Of a DNA stretch of 64,000 nucleotides, positions 23,658 to 31,562 are shown piece by piece (position 1 is the stretch's first letter; every line of letters begins with the position of its first letter). Made by a program: the position numbers and the translations under genes. The notes beneath the pieces are model-generated. The model worked only from the letters and a program-made list of their open reading frames with translations, did not search any database and was not told the DNA's origin. Source of the stretch: Pseudomonas sp. efr-133-TYG-5 (lineage in GTDB: Bacteria > Pseudomonadota > Gammaproteobacteria > Pseudomonadales > Pseudomonadaceae); assembly GCF_030209175.1 (NCBI RefSeq), contig NZ_JARVSM010000007.1:352176-416175 (forward strand), given 5' to 3'.

Positions 23658-25139
23658 CTAGCGCATCACAAACGGATCAGGCATCGGGGCCTGGGAGAGG
23701 TTGATCCACACCGTTTTCAGTTCGGTGTAGGCCAGCACCGAATCGATGCCGCTTTCGCGTCCATAGCCACTGTTCTTGAAGCCGCCGATCGGCGCCATCG
23801 CGGACACCGCGCGGTAGGTGTTGACCCAGATGATGCCCGAACGCACGTCCCGGGCCAGACGATGAGCGCGGCCGAGGTCGCGGGTCCAGATGCCGGCAGC
23901 GAGGCCGAACTGCGAGTCGTTGGCGATCGCCAGCGCTTCGGCTTCGTCCTTGAAGCGGATCACCGAAGCCACCGGGCCGAAGACTTCTTCCTGCATGATC
24001 TTCATCGAATTGCGGTCGCACTCGAACAGCGTCGGCTCATAGAACCAGCCGTCGCCGACACCGCTCGGGCGCTTGCCGCCCAGACGCAAGCGCGCGCCTT
24101 CGGCGATGGCGTCGGCGACCAGGCCTTCCACCACTGCCAGTTGTTGCGCGGTGGCCATCGGGCCCATTTCGCTGCTGTCATCCTGCGGGTTGCCGATGCG
24201 GATGCGTTGGGCACGCTCGACCAGACGGCTGACGAATTCATCGTAGATCTCGTCCTGCACCAGCAGGCGCGAGCCGGACACGCAGCTTTGCCCCGAGGCG
24301 GCATAGATGCCGGCAATCGCGCCGTTGATCGCGCTGTCCAGGTCGGCGTCGGCAAAAATGATGTTCGGCGATTTGCCGCCCAGTTCCAGCGACAGCTTGG
24401 CAAAGTTCTCGGCGCTGCTGCGCACCACGTGGCGGGCCGTTGCCGCACCGCCGGTGAAGGCGATCTTGCGGATCAGCGGGTGGCGGGTGAGGGCGGCGCC
24501 GGTGCTCGGCCCGTAACCGGTGACGACGTTGACCACGCCCGGTGGAATGCCGGCCTCAAGGGCCAGGCGGGCCAGTTCGAGAATGGTCGCCGAGGCGTGC
24601 TCGGACGGCTTGATCACGATGGTGTTGCCGGCGGCGAGGGCCGGCGCCAGTTTGATCGCGGTCAGGTACAGCGGGCTGTTCCACGGAATGATCGCGGCGA
24701 CCACGCCCATGGCTTCGTGCACGGTGTAGGCAAACAGGTCGGGCTTGTCCAGCGGCAGGGTGCCGCCTTCGAGCTTGTCGGCCAGGCCGGCGGTGTAGTG
24801 GAAGAATTCCGGCAGGTAGCCGACCTGACCGCGGGTTTCGCGGATCAGCTTGCCGTTGTCGCGGCTTTCCAGCTGCGCCAGTTGTTCCTTGTTTTCTGCG
24901 ATCAAGTCGCCGAGCCGGCGCAGCAGCTTGCCCCGGGCCGTGGCGGTCAGACCGCGCCAGGCCGGGCTGTCGAAGGCGCTTTGGGCCGCTTGCACGGCGC
25001 GCTCGACATCTGCCTCGTCGGCGTCGGGCAGTTCCGCCCACGGTTCGGCCAGGGCCGGATTGAGACTGGCGAAAGTCTTGCCGGAGAGGGCGTCGACCCA
25101 TTCTCCGCCGATGCACATCTGGAAGCGTGCGAGTGTCAT
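23658..25139 (-). CDS. NAD(P)-dependent aldehyde dehydrogenase
   Basis: 493 residues, full length for the family. Catalytic residues visible: Asn154 (IPWNSP), Lys177 (VIKPSEH), Glu252 (LELGGKSPN) and Cys286 (GQSCVSGSR). It oxidises an aldehyde intermediate to the acid. Its start overlaps the stop of the alpha/beta-hydrolase gene by ATGA, placing it second-to-third in the AA_synth/hydrolase/ALDH/flavin-reductase operon. The substrate is unknown; C-terminal YRAVSAMAPIGGFKNSGYGR is ordinary for the betaine/hydroxymuconic semialdehyde group. Confidence 0.9.
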   Translation of the reverse strand: MTLARFQMCIGGEWVDALSGKTFASLNPALAEPWAELPDADEADVERAVQAAQSAFDSPAWRGLTATARGKLLRRLGDLIAENKEQLAQLESRDNGKLIRETRGQVGYLPEFFHYTAGLADKLEGGTLPLDKPDLFAYTVHEAMGVVAAIIPWNSPLYLTAIKLAPALAAGNTIVIKPSEHASATILELARLALEAGIPPGVVNVVTGYGPSTGAALTRHPLIRKIAFTGGAATARHVVRSSAENFAKLSLELGGKSPNIIFADADLDSAINGAIAGIYAASGQSCVSGSRLLVQDEIYDEFVSRLVERAQRIRIGNPQDDSSEMGPMATAQQLAVVEGLVADAIAEGARLRLGGKRPSGVGDGWFYEPTLFECDRNSMKIMQEEVFGPVASVIRFKDEAEALAIANDSQFGLAAGIWTRDLGRAHRLARDVRSGIIWVNTYRAVSAMAPIGGFKNSGYGRESGIDSVLAYTELKTVWINLSQAPMPDPFVMR

Positions 25140-25969
25140 GCAACGATCCCCTTTATTTGATTTTGTCGGGAGTGTGCGAATTCGAGGAATTCCAGCAGCG
25201 TCTGGTTGACCAGGCGCGGCGACTCTACGGGCATCATATGCCGTTGCTCGGGCAGCACCGCAACCCTTGCGCCGGGAATGCGCCGGGCCAGTTGCTCGGC
25301 CATTTCCGGGGTCGAGCCCGGATCGAGTTCGCCGGTGGCGATCAGCGTCGGTGCCTGAATGCGGCCCAGGTCGTCGGCGCGATACATGTCCTGCGTGGCG
25401 AACAGTTCGTAGGTCGTCAGATAGCCCTGCGGGTCATTGCCGGCCAATGTCTGGCGAATGGCCGCGATCTGCGCCGGGTTGGCCGCCTGGTATTCGCGGC
25501 TGAACCAGCGTGACAGTGCGGCTTCGGCGTTGGCGTCCGGGCCGTGTTCGGCAGCCTGCGCGGTGCGGGCGATGACCCCGGCGCGCTGCTCTTCGCTGCG
25601 GTTGAACACGCTGTTGAGCACCACCAGGCTTTGCAGGCGCTCGGGGTAGTGCAGGGCAAACGCCCGCGCCACCAGGCCGCCCATGGAAAAGCCGATCACC
25701 GAAGCCAGGGGCAATTGCAGGTGGTCGAGCAACTCCAGCAACTGGTCGGCATAGCCGAGCAGGGCGGTGCCGCTGGCCGGGCGCGGACTGGCGCCATGCC
25801 CGAGCATGTCGTAGGCGATCACCCGGTATTGCGTGGCCAGGCCAACGATCTGGCCGCCCCACATTTCTTTGTTCAGGCCGACGCCGTGGATCAACACCAC
25901 GGGTTGGCCTTGGCCGGTCGCCAGGTAACTGGTGCCGGCCGGGGTGAGTTCAGCGGTAAGCCGAATCAT
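25136..25969 (-). CDS. Alpha/beta hydrolase
   Basis: 277 residues from the ATG at 25969 (MIRLTAELTPAGTSYLATGQ), with AGGAG upstream; the longer frame overlaps the preceding gene. The fold is clear: oxyanion segment VVLIHGVGLNKEMW, nucleophile Ser95 in GFSMGGLVA, acid in ATGELDPGSTPEM, and His in EQRHMMPVESP. It resembles RutD/PcaD-like hydrolases that open lactones or cleave C-N or C-C bonds of ring-cleavage products. It lies 31 bp after the AA_synth gene and overlaps the ALDH start. Confidence 0.9.
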   Translation of the reverse strand: MIRLTAELTPAGTSYLATGQGQPVVLIHGVGLNKEMWGGQIVGLATQYRVIAYDMLGHGASPRPASGTALLGYADQLLELLDHLQLPLASVIGFSMGGLVARAFALHYPERLQSLVVLNSVFNRSEEQRAGVIARTAQAAEHGPDANAEAALSRWFSREYQAANPAQIAAIRQTLAGNDPQGYLTTYELFATQDMYRADDLGRIQAPTLIATGELDPGSTPEMAEQLARRIPGARVAVLPEQRHMMPVESPRLVNQTLLEFLEFAHSRQNQIKGIVA

Positions 25970-26000
25970 GGAGCGCTCCTGCAATGCCTTTTTATTGTGA

Positions 26001-26591
26001 TTACTGGGCTTTTTCGGCAGCCAGTTCTTCCAGATCGATGTAGCGGTTGCCGATGCGCGGGTGCAGGCGGCCACCGTCGGCGCAACCGAGCACGACGACG
26101 ATTTCATCGGCGCGCGGGGCGTCTTCGATCTGCATTTCCAGGGTGATGTAGTGCGAACGCAGGCCTTCGTCGTCCTTGTGCATCATCGGGATCTGGATCG
26201 AGGTGCCCGGACCGCCGCGCTTGTTGGTGAAGCTCAGGTAACTCTTGGCCTTGACCGCCTCGCGGTAGTGGTTGCCGAAGCGCAGGGTGTGGATCACCGC
26301 CGAGGCGTGTTCGATTTCGCCGTCGGCACCGACCACCGCCGCTTTGCCGTAGGCCTCGATCTTCTCGGCGCCGCCGATGATGCCCACCAGACGCTCGACC
26401 ATCAGCGCGCCGAGGTCGGAGCAGTTGGCGCGGATCTGCGGCTTGAGGTCTTCGACAAAGCCGTTGCCCAGCCACGGGTTTTTCATCACCACGGCCAGGC
26501 CGACCATGGTCACTGGCTTGTCAGTGGCCTTGCCGCCTTCGATGAAGGTTTCTTCGACATAGCTGACGATCTTGCGAATTTCGAAACTCAT
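26001..26591 (-). CDS. AA_synth (amino acid synthesis) family protein
   Basis: 196 residues from the ATG at 26591 (MSFEIRKIVSYVEETFIEGG), with GGAG 6 bp upstream. It matches the PF06684-type AA_synth family (VMKNPWLGNGFVEDL, GKAAVVGADGEIEHASAVIH, FTNKRGGPGTSIQIPMMHKD). The family name is historical and no reaction is established. As the first gene of the operon behind the GntR-type operator, it is likely an enzyme of this pathway, possibly a ring-opening or isomerising step. That last point is inference. Confidence 0.8.
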   Translation of the reverse strand: MSFEIRKIVSYVEETFIEGGKATDKPVTMVGLAVVMKNPWLGNGFVEDLKPQIRANCSDLGALMVERLVGIIGGAEKIEAYGKAAVVGADGEIEHASAVIHTLRFGNHYREAVKAKSYLSFTNKRGGPGTSIQIPMMHKDDEGLRSHYITLEMQIEDAPRADEIVVVLGCADGGRLHPRIGNRYIDLEELAAEKAQ

Positions 26592-26631
26592 GAGCTGCTC
26601 CGTAGGGGATTGAGAGTGTCTGTGCGTCTGA

Positions 26632-26647
26632 TGGTATACCATAATAC
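26632..26647. promoter_or_regulatory. GntR-type operator, catabolic operon copy
   Basis: TGGTATACCATAATAC, identical over 16 bp to the copy at 20803-20818; the flanking A and T make ATGGTATACCAT a 12-bp perfect palindrome (26631-26642). It lies 41 bp upstream of the AA_synth gene. Confidence 0.7.
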
Positions 26648-27039
26648 CGATCCTGCAAGTCCCCTCGGTAACTTTTGCCGCATCACCCCGGCGAATGGTC
26701 ACGTATTCAAGCCCCCAAGGCCCCAACCACCCGTGTGGGAGCGAGCCCGCTCGCGAAGAGGCCCCTCCAGGCGCATTTTCATTGCCTGACCCGGCGCATT
26801 CGCGCGCCAGCGCACTGCCACCGGGCAATTGCGGCGTTACACCGCGCCGCTTTCGGTTAACAAAAGATAACGTGGCGCCGATTGTCAGACGTTTCCAAAG
26901 CCCGATAGGATGAGCCAGCTTCCGAAGGGGCTCTGGATTGCGGGTTTCAGGACTATGCTGTGACCAGGCAGTCAGCCCGAGCACCCTTGCGGCGCCCTTT
27001 AAGGTCGATGACCCAACAATAATAAATAGGGGAAGGTCT
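26648..27039. other. Intergenic region with a single REP and the YCF48/RND promoter
   Basis: About 390 bp between divergent operons. A lone REP (GTGTGGGAGCGAGCCCGCTCG, 26733-26763) is present. The remainder, with TTAACAAAAGATAACG near 26857, should hold the promoter of the plus-strand operon. No gene was found. Confidence 0.5.
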
Positions 27040-28068
27040 ATGAGTCGTTGCCGCCCGCCGGCGTTACGCAAAACCGCGTTGCTGGCCACAGCACTCTCTC
27101 TGCTGGGCGTTGCCTCGTTGGCGGCGCCCGTCCTGGCCGCCGAAGCGCCTGCCGACGTGGTCTATGCCACCGAATCGGCCAAGGCCGCGAAAAGCCTGAT
27201 CCTCGATGTCGCCCATGCCGGAGCACGGCTGGTGGCGGTCGGTGATCGCGGGCACATTCTCTATTCCGATGACCAGGGCAAGACCTGGACCCAGGCCAAG
27301 GTGCCGACCCGCCAATTGCTGACTGCCGTGTATTTCGTCGACGACAAGCACGGCTGGGCTGTCGGGCATGACGCGCAGATCCTCGCCAGCGCGGACGGCG
27401 GCCTGACCTGGAGCAAACAGTTCGAAGATCTCAAGCGTGAAGCGCCGCTGCTCGATGTCTGGTTCAAGGACGTCAACAGTGGCCTCGCCGTGGGCGCCTA
27501 CGGCGCGCTGCTGGAAACCACCGACGGCGGCAAGAACTGGCAGGACGTCAGCGACCGCCTCGACAACCAGGACCAGTTCCACCTCAACGCCATCGCCGCG
27601 GTGAAAGACAGTGGCCTGTTCATCGTCGGCGAGCAGGGCAGCATGTTCCGCTCCGCCGATTGGGGCCAGACCTGGGAAAAACTCGAAGGCCCGTACCAGG
27701 GCTCGCTGTTCGGCGTGATCGGCACCGCGCAGCCGCAGACCCTGCTGGCCTACGGCCTGCGCGGCAACCTCTACCGCTCCACCGACTTCGGCAGCACCTG
27801 GCAACAGGTCGAACTGAAGGCCGCGCGCGGTGCCCTGGAGTTCGGTCTGTCCGGTGCCACGCTGCTCGACGACGGCTCGATCGTCATCGTCGGCAACGGC
27901 GGCTCGGTGATCAGCAGCAGCGACAACGGCGCGACCTTCAGTGTGTTCAACCGCCCGGATCGCATTTCGCTGTCGTCCGTCACCGCGGCCGGCAACGGCA
28001 ATCTGATTCTGACCGGGCAGGGTGGCGTCCACACCACCACGCCAAACGGCGCCGAGATTGGCAAATGA
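27040..28068 (+). CDS. Exported YCF48/HCF136-type beta-propeller protein
   Basis: 342 residues from the ATG at 27040, with GGGGAAGG just upstream. A signal peptide ends near VLAAEAP. The body is BNR-like repeats with the recurring D-x-G-x-T-W pattern (SDDQGKTWTQA, SADGGLTWSKQ, TTDGGKNWQDV, SADWGQTWEKL, STDFGSTWQQV, SSDNGATFSVF), about six to seven propeller blades. Such proteins serve as assembly factors in photosynthetic organisms and often sit beside MMPL-type transporters in Gammaproteobacteria. It is followed after 28 bp by the RND gene and is probably its periplasmic accessory. Confidence 0.85.
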   Translation: MSRCRPPALRKTALLATALSLLGVASLAAPVLAAEAPADVVYATESAKAAKSLILDVAHAGARLVAVGDRGHILYSDDQGKTWTQAKVPTRQLLTAVYFVDDKHGWAVGHDAQILASADGGLTWSKQFEDLKREAPLLDVWFKDVNSGLAVGAYGALLETTDGGKNWQDVSDRLDNQDQFHLNAIAAVKDSGLFIVGEQGSMFRSADWGQTWEKLEGPYQGSLFGVIGTAQPQTLLAYGLRGNLYRSTDFGSTWQQVELKAARGALEFGLSGATLLDDGSIVIVGNGGSVISSSDNGATFSVFNRPDRISLSSVTAAGNGNLILTGQGGVHTTTPNGAEIGK

Positions 28069-28096
28069 GCCGGACCCATAATAAGAAGGCGGAGCT

Positions 28097-30481
28097 ATGA
28101 CTTCCTTGAGCACTCATCATCAGGACAAGGCGACGTTCCTCGAGCGCCTGATCTTCAACAACCGCCCGGCCGTGATTCTGATCTGCCTGGTGGTCAGCGT
28201 CTTTCTGTTCTGGCAGGCCACGCTGATCCGGCCGTCCACCAGTTTCGAAAAAATGATCCCGCTCAAGCATCCGTTCATCGAGAAGATGATGGAGCACCGC
28301 AACGATCTGGCGAACCTGGGCAACACCGTGCGGATTTCCGTGGAAGCCACCGACGGCGACATCTTCTCCAAGGAATACATGGAGACGCTGCGCCAGATCA
28401 ACGACGAGGTGTTCTACATCTCCGGCGTCGACCGCTCCGGGCTGAAGTCGCTGTGGAGCCCGAGCGTGCGCTGGACCGAAGTGACCGAGGAAGGCTTCGC
28501 CGGCGGCGAGGTGATCCCGCAGAGCTACGACGGCTCCCAGGACAGCCTCGACATGCTGCGCAACAACGTGCTCAAGTCCGGCCAGGTCGGGCGCCTGGTG
28601 GCCAACGACTTCAAGTCGAGCATCGTCGACATCCCGTTGCTGGAGTCCTACCCGGACCCGCAGGACCAGGGCAAGTTGCTGGCGCTGGACTATCGCCAGT
28701 TCTCCCATGAGCTCGAAGACAAGATCCGCAACAAGTTCGAAGCGCAGAACCCCAACGTCAAGATCCACATCGTCGGCTTCGCCAAGAAGGTCGGTGACCT
28801 GATCGACGGCCTGGTGATGGTGGTGATGTTCTTCGGTATCGCCTTCGTCATCACCCTGATCCTGCTGCTGTGGTTCACCAACTGCCTGCGCAGCACCGTC
28901 GCGGTGTTGAGCACCACGCTGGTGGCGGTGGTCTGGCAACTGGGCCTGATGCACTTCTTTGGCTTCGGTCTGGATCCGTATTCGATGCTGGTGCCGTTCC
29001 TGATCTTCGCCATCGGCATCTCCCACGGCGTGCAGAAGATCAACGGCATCGCCCTGCAGTCGAGCGAGGCGGACAACGCCCTGACCGCGGCGCGGCGCAC
29101 GTTCCGGCAGTTGTTCCTGCCGGGGATGATCGCGATTCTCGCCGACGCGGTGGGTTTCATCACGCTGCTGATCATTGATATCGGGGTGATCCGCGAGCTG
29201 GCCATCGGTGCGTCGATCGGCGTGGCGGTGATCGTGTTCACCAACCTGATTCTGCTGCCGGTGGCGATTTCCTATGTCGGCATCAGCAAGCGCGCCATCG
29301 CCAAGAGCAAGAAGGACGCCAATCGCGAACATCCGTTCTGGCGCCTGCTGTCGAATTTCGCCAGCCCGAAAGTCGCCCCGGTGTCGATTGCCCTGGCGCT
29401 GATCGCCTTCGGTGGCGGCCTGTGGTACAGCCAGAACCTGAAGATCGGCGACCTCGACCAGGGTGCGCCGGAACTGCGTCCGGATTCGCGCTACAACAAG
29501 GACAACAACTTCATCATCAACAACTACTCGACCAGCTCCGACGTGCTGGTGGTGATGGTCAAGACCGCCACCGAAGGCTGCTCGCGCTACGAAGCGATGG
29601 CGCCGATCGACGAGCTGATGTGGAAGATGCAGAACACCGAGGGCGTGCAGTCGGCGATTTCCCTGGTGACCGTGTCCAAGCAGATGATCAAGGGCATGAA
29701 CGAGGGCAACCTGAAATGGGAAACCCTGTCGCGCAACCCGGACATCCTCAACAACTCGATCGCCCGCGCCGACGGCCTGTACAACAACAGCTGTTCGCTG
29801 GCACCGGTGTTGATCTTCCTCAATGACCACAAGGCCGAAACCCTGGACCGTGCGGTGACGGCGGTGCAGGAGTTCGCCAAGACGCACAACAAGGATGGCC
29901 TGGAGTTCATCCTCGCTGCCGGTAACGCCGGGATCGAAGCGGCCACCAACGAGGTGATCAAACAGGCCGAGCTGACCATCCTGATCCTGGTGTACATCTG
30001 TGTGGCGGTGATGTGCATGATCACCTTCCGCTCGTGGGCGGCGACCCTGTGCATCGTCCTGCCGCTGGTGCTGACCTCGGTGCTGGGTAACGCGCTGATG
30101 GCGTTCATGGGCATCGGCGTGAAAGTCGCGACGCTGCCGGTGGTGGCGCTCGGCGTGGGGATCGGCGTGGACTACGGCATCTACATCTACAGCCGCCTGG
30201 AAAGTTTCCTGCGTGCCGGCCTGCCGTTGCAGGAAGCCTATTACCAGACGCTGAAATCCACCGGTAAAGCCGTGCTGTTCACCGGCCTGTGCCTGGCCAT
30301 CGGCGTGTGCACCTGGATCTTCTCGGCGATCAAGTTCCAGGCCGACATGGGCCTGATGCTGACCTTCATGCTGCTGTGGAACATGTTCGGTGCGCTGTGG
30401 CTGTTGCCAGCGCTGGCGAAGTTCCTGATCAAGCCGGAGAAACTGGCGGGGCAGAAGGGCAACTCGTTGTTTGCCCACTGA
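28097..30481 (+). CDS. RND/MMPL-family transporter
   Basis: 794 residues with the duplicated RND plan. There is a membrane helix at about 25-42, a periplasmic domain to about 225, five helices to about 400, then a second helix (about 435), a second periplasmic domain and five helices at the C-terminus. The second half carries GVGIGVDYGIYIYSRL, with the conserved Asp in the proton-relay helix. At under 800 residues it belongs with MMPL/hopanoid-lipid exporters and not the 1000-residue drug pumps. It ends before a strong terminator. In related clusters DUF1302 and DUF1329 genes accompany this pair; they are absent here. Confidence 0.88.
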   Translation: MTSLSTHHQDKATFLERLIFNNRPAVILICLVVSVFLFWQATLIRPSTSFEKMIPLKHPFIEKMMEHRNDLANLGNTVRISVEATDGDIFSKEYMETLRQINDEVFYISGVDRSGLKSLWSPSVRWTEVTEEGFAGGEVIPQSYDGSQDSLDMLRNNVLKSGQVGRLVANDFKSSIVDIPLLESYPDPQDQGKLLALDYRQFSHELEDKIRNKFEAQNPNVKIHIVGFAKKVGDLIDGLVMVVMFFGIAFVITLILLLWFTNCLRSTVAVLSTTLVAVVWQLGLMHFFGFGLDPYSMLVPFLIFAIGISHGVQKINGIALQSSEADNALTAARRTFRQLFLPGMIAILADAVGFITLLIIDIGVIRELAIGASIGVAVIVFTNLILLPVAISYVGISKRAIAKSKKDANREHPFWRLLSNFASPKVAPVSIALALIAFGGGLWYSQNLKIGDLDQGAPELRPDSRYNKDNNFIINNYSTSSDVLVVMVKTATEGCSRYEAMAPIDELMWKMQNTEGVQSAISLVTVSKQMIKGMNEGNLKWETLSRNPDILNNSIARADGLYNNSCSLAPVLIFLNDHKAETLDRAVTAVQEFAKTHNKDGLEFILAAGNAGIEAATNEVIKQAELTILILVYICVAVMCMITFRSWAATLCIVLPLVLTSVLGNALMAFMGIGVKVATLPVVALGVGIGVDYGIYIYSRLESFLRAGLPLQEAYYQTLKSTGKAVLFTGLCLAIGVCTWIFSAIKFQADMGLMLTFMLLWNMFGALWLLPALAKFLIKPEKLAGQKGNSLFAH

Positions 30482-30499
30482 TCCGAACGCCTGAAACGA

Positions 30500-30530
30500 C
30501 AAAGCCGCAACCTCAGGGTTGCGGCTTTTT
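30500..30530 (+). terminator. Intrinsic terminator of the YCF48/RND operon
   Basis: AAGCCGCAACC-TCA-GGTTGCGGCTT is followed by further T residues, 20 bp past the stop. Confidence 0.9.
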
Positions 30531-30553
30531 CATTTCACGATCCGCACAAAACC

Positions 30554-30646
30554 TGTGGGAGCTGGCTTGCCAGCGATGACGGCTTAACATTCAACATTGA
30601 TGTTGGCTGATAGTCCGCTATCGCTGGCAAGCCAGCTCCCACAGGG
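30554..30646. repeat. Paired REP palindrome, GCTGGCTTGCCAGC type
   Basis: TGTGGGAGCTGGCTTGCCAGC and its inverted mate lie between convergent genes. The core differs from the GCGAGC-type REP elsewhere in the window. Confidence 0.9.
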
Positions 30647-30656
30647 TTTCTGTTGG

Positions 30657-31376
30657 TCAGGAGAGTTCAGTACCGAGCACAGCACTCAAGGCACTGCGCG
30701 CGTCGTCCAGTTGCACCAGCGTCGCATGTCGTGCACCGAGGGCATCGCGGTTCTCGATGGCGGTGAGAATCGCCTTGTGCCGTGGCAGCGCCAGTTCATG
30801 CAGATTCGGCCGCTGGTTGGAATGCTTCAACGCTTCGGCAATGGCTACCGAGAGCATGTTGCACAGGTTGGCGAGCAAATCGTTGTGGGTGGCGTCGGCG
30901 ATGCGGCTGTGGAAGTCCAGGTCCGGTTGCAGCAGGGCCTCCGGCGTCGGCGCCGCTTCCATGCGCCGATAGGCCTCACCGATTGCGGCGATGTCCGCCT
31001 CGGTCGCATGTTGGGCGGCGAGGGCGGCGGCGGCCGGTTCGATGATGCTGCGCACACTGGTCAGCACGTTGAAGAATTCATTCTGCGGGCTGCTCTGCAT
31101 CAGCCAGTGCAGCACGTCAGGGTCGAGCATGTGCCATTCGCGGCGCGCCTTGACCACCGTGCCGACCCGCGGCCTGGAATACACCAGGCCCTTGGCCACC
31201 AGCACCCGCGTGGCTTCGCGCAACACCGGCCGACTCACCGCGTACTCCTCGCAGAGCAGCGCTTCGGCGGGCAGTTTGTCGTCGGGCAGGAAGCGTCCGG
31301 AGACGATCTGCATGCCCAGTTCCTGGACGATGCGCGAGTGCATGCTTTTGCGGTCGGAAGGTTTGCGGTAATCCAT
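30657..31376 (-). CDS. GntR-family regulator, FCD subfamily (sugar-acid type)
   Basis: 239 residues. Winged helix: LPAEALLCEEYAVSRPVLRE at about 35-55, then the wing ending RPRVGTVVKARREWHMLDPD. This RREWHMLDPDVLHW junction is characteristic of DgoR/LldR-like FCD regulators of sugar-acid catabolism. The C-terminal FCD domain has candidate metal-binding His residues (DLDFHSRI, LPRHKAIL). It lies next to the pentonate dehydratase and transporter genes, which it probably represses in the absence of the sugar acid. Confidence 0.9.
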   Translation of the reverse strand: MDYRKPSDRKSMHSRIVQELGMQIVSGRFLPDDKLPAEALLCEEYAVSRPVLREATRVLVAKGLVYSRPRVGTVVKARREWHMLDPDVLHWLMQSSPQNEFFNVLTSVRSIIEPAAAALAAQHATEADIAAIGEAYRRMEAAPTPEALLQPDLDFHSRIADATHNDLLANLCNMLSVAIAEALKHSNQRPNLHELALPRHKAILTAIENRDALGARHATLVQLDDARSALSAVLGTELS

Positions 31377-31460
31377 GGGGAACGGCGCGATCCTGAGCGA
31401 TGGAGATGCCGCGCATCATAGCAGGCGTGGCTCGTTCTTGAGGTCGATACACAAAGCAAA

Positions 31461-31554
31461 TGTGGGAGCTGGCTTGCCAGCGATGGCGGGGTGTCAGTCA
31501 ACATGAATGTCAGCTGGCAGACCGTAATCGCTGGCAAGCCAGCTCCCACAGGGG
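31461..31554. repeat. Paired REP palindrome, GCTGGCTTGCCAGC type
   Basis: TGTGGGAGCTGGCTTGCCAGC and its inverted mate sit between the dehydratase stop and the start of the GntR gene, both on the minus strand. Confidence 0.9.
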
Positions 31555-31562
31555 CGACGCTG

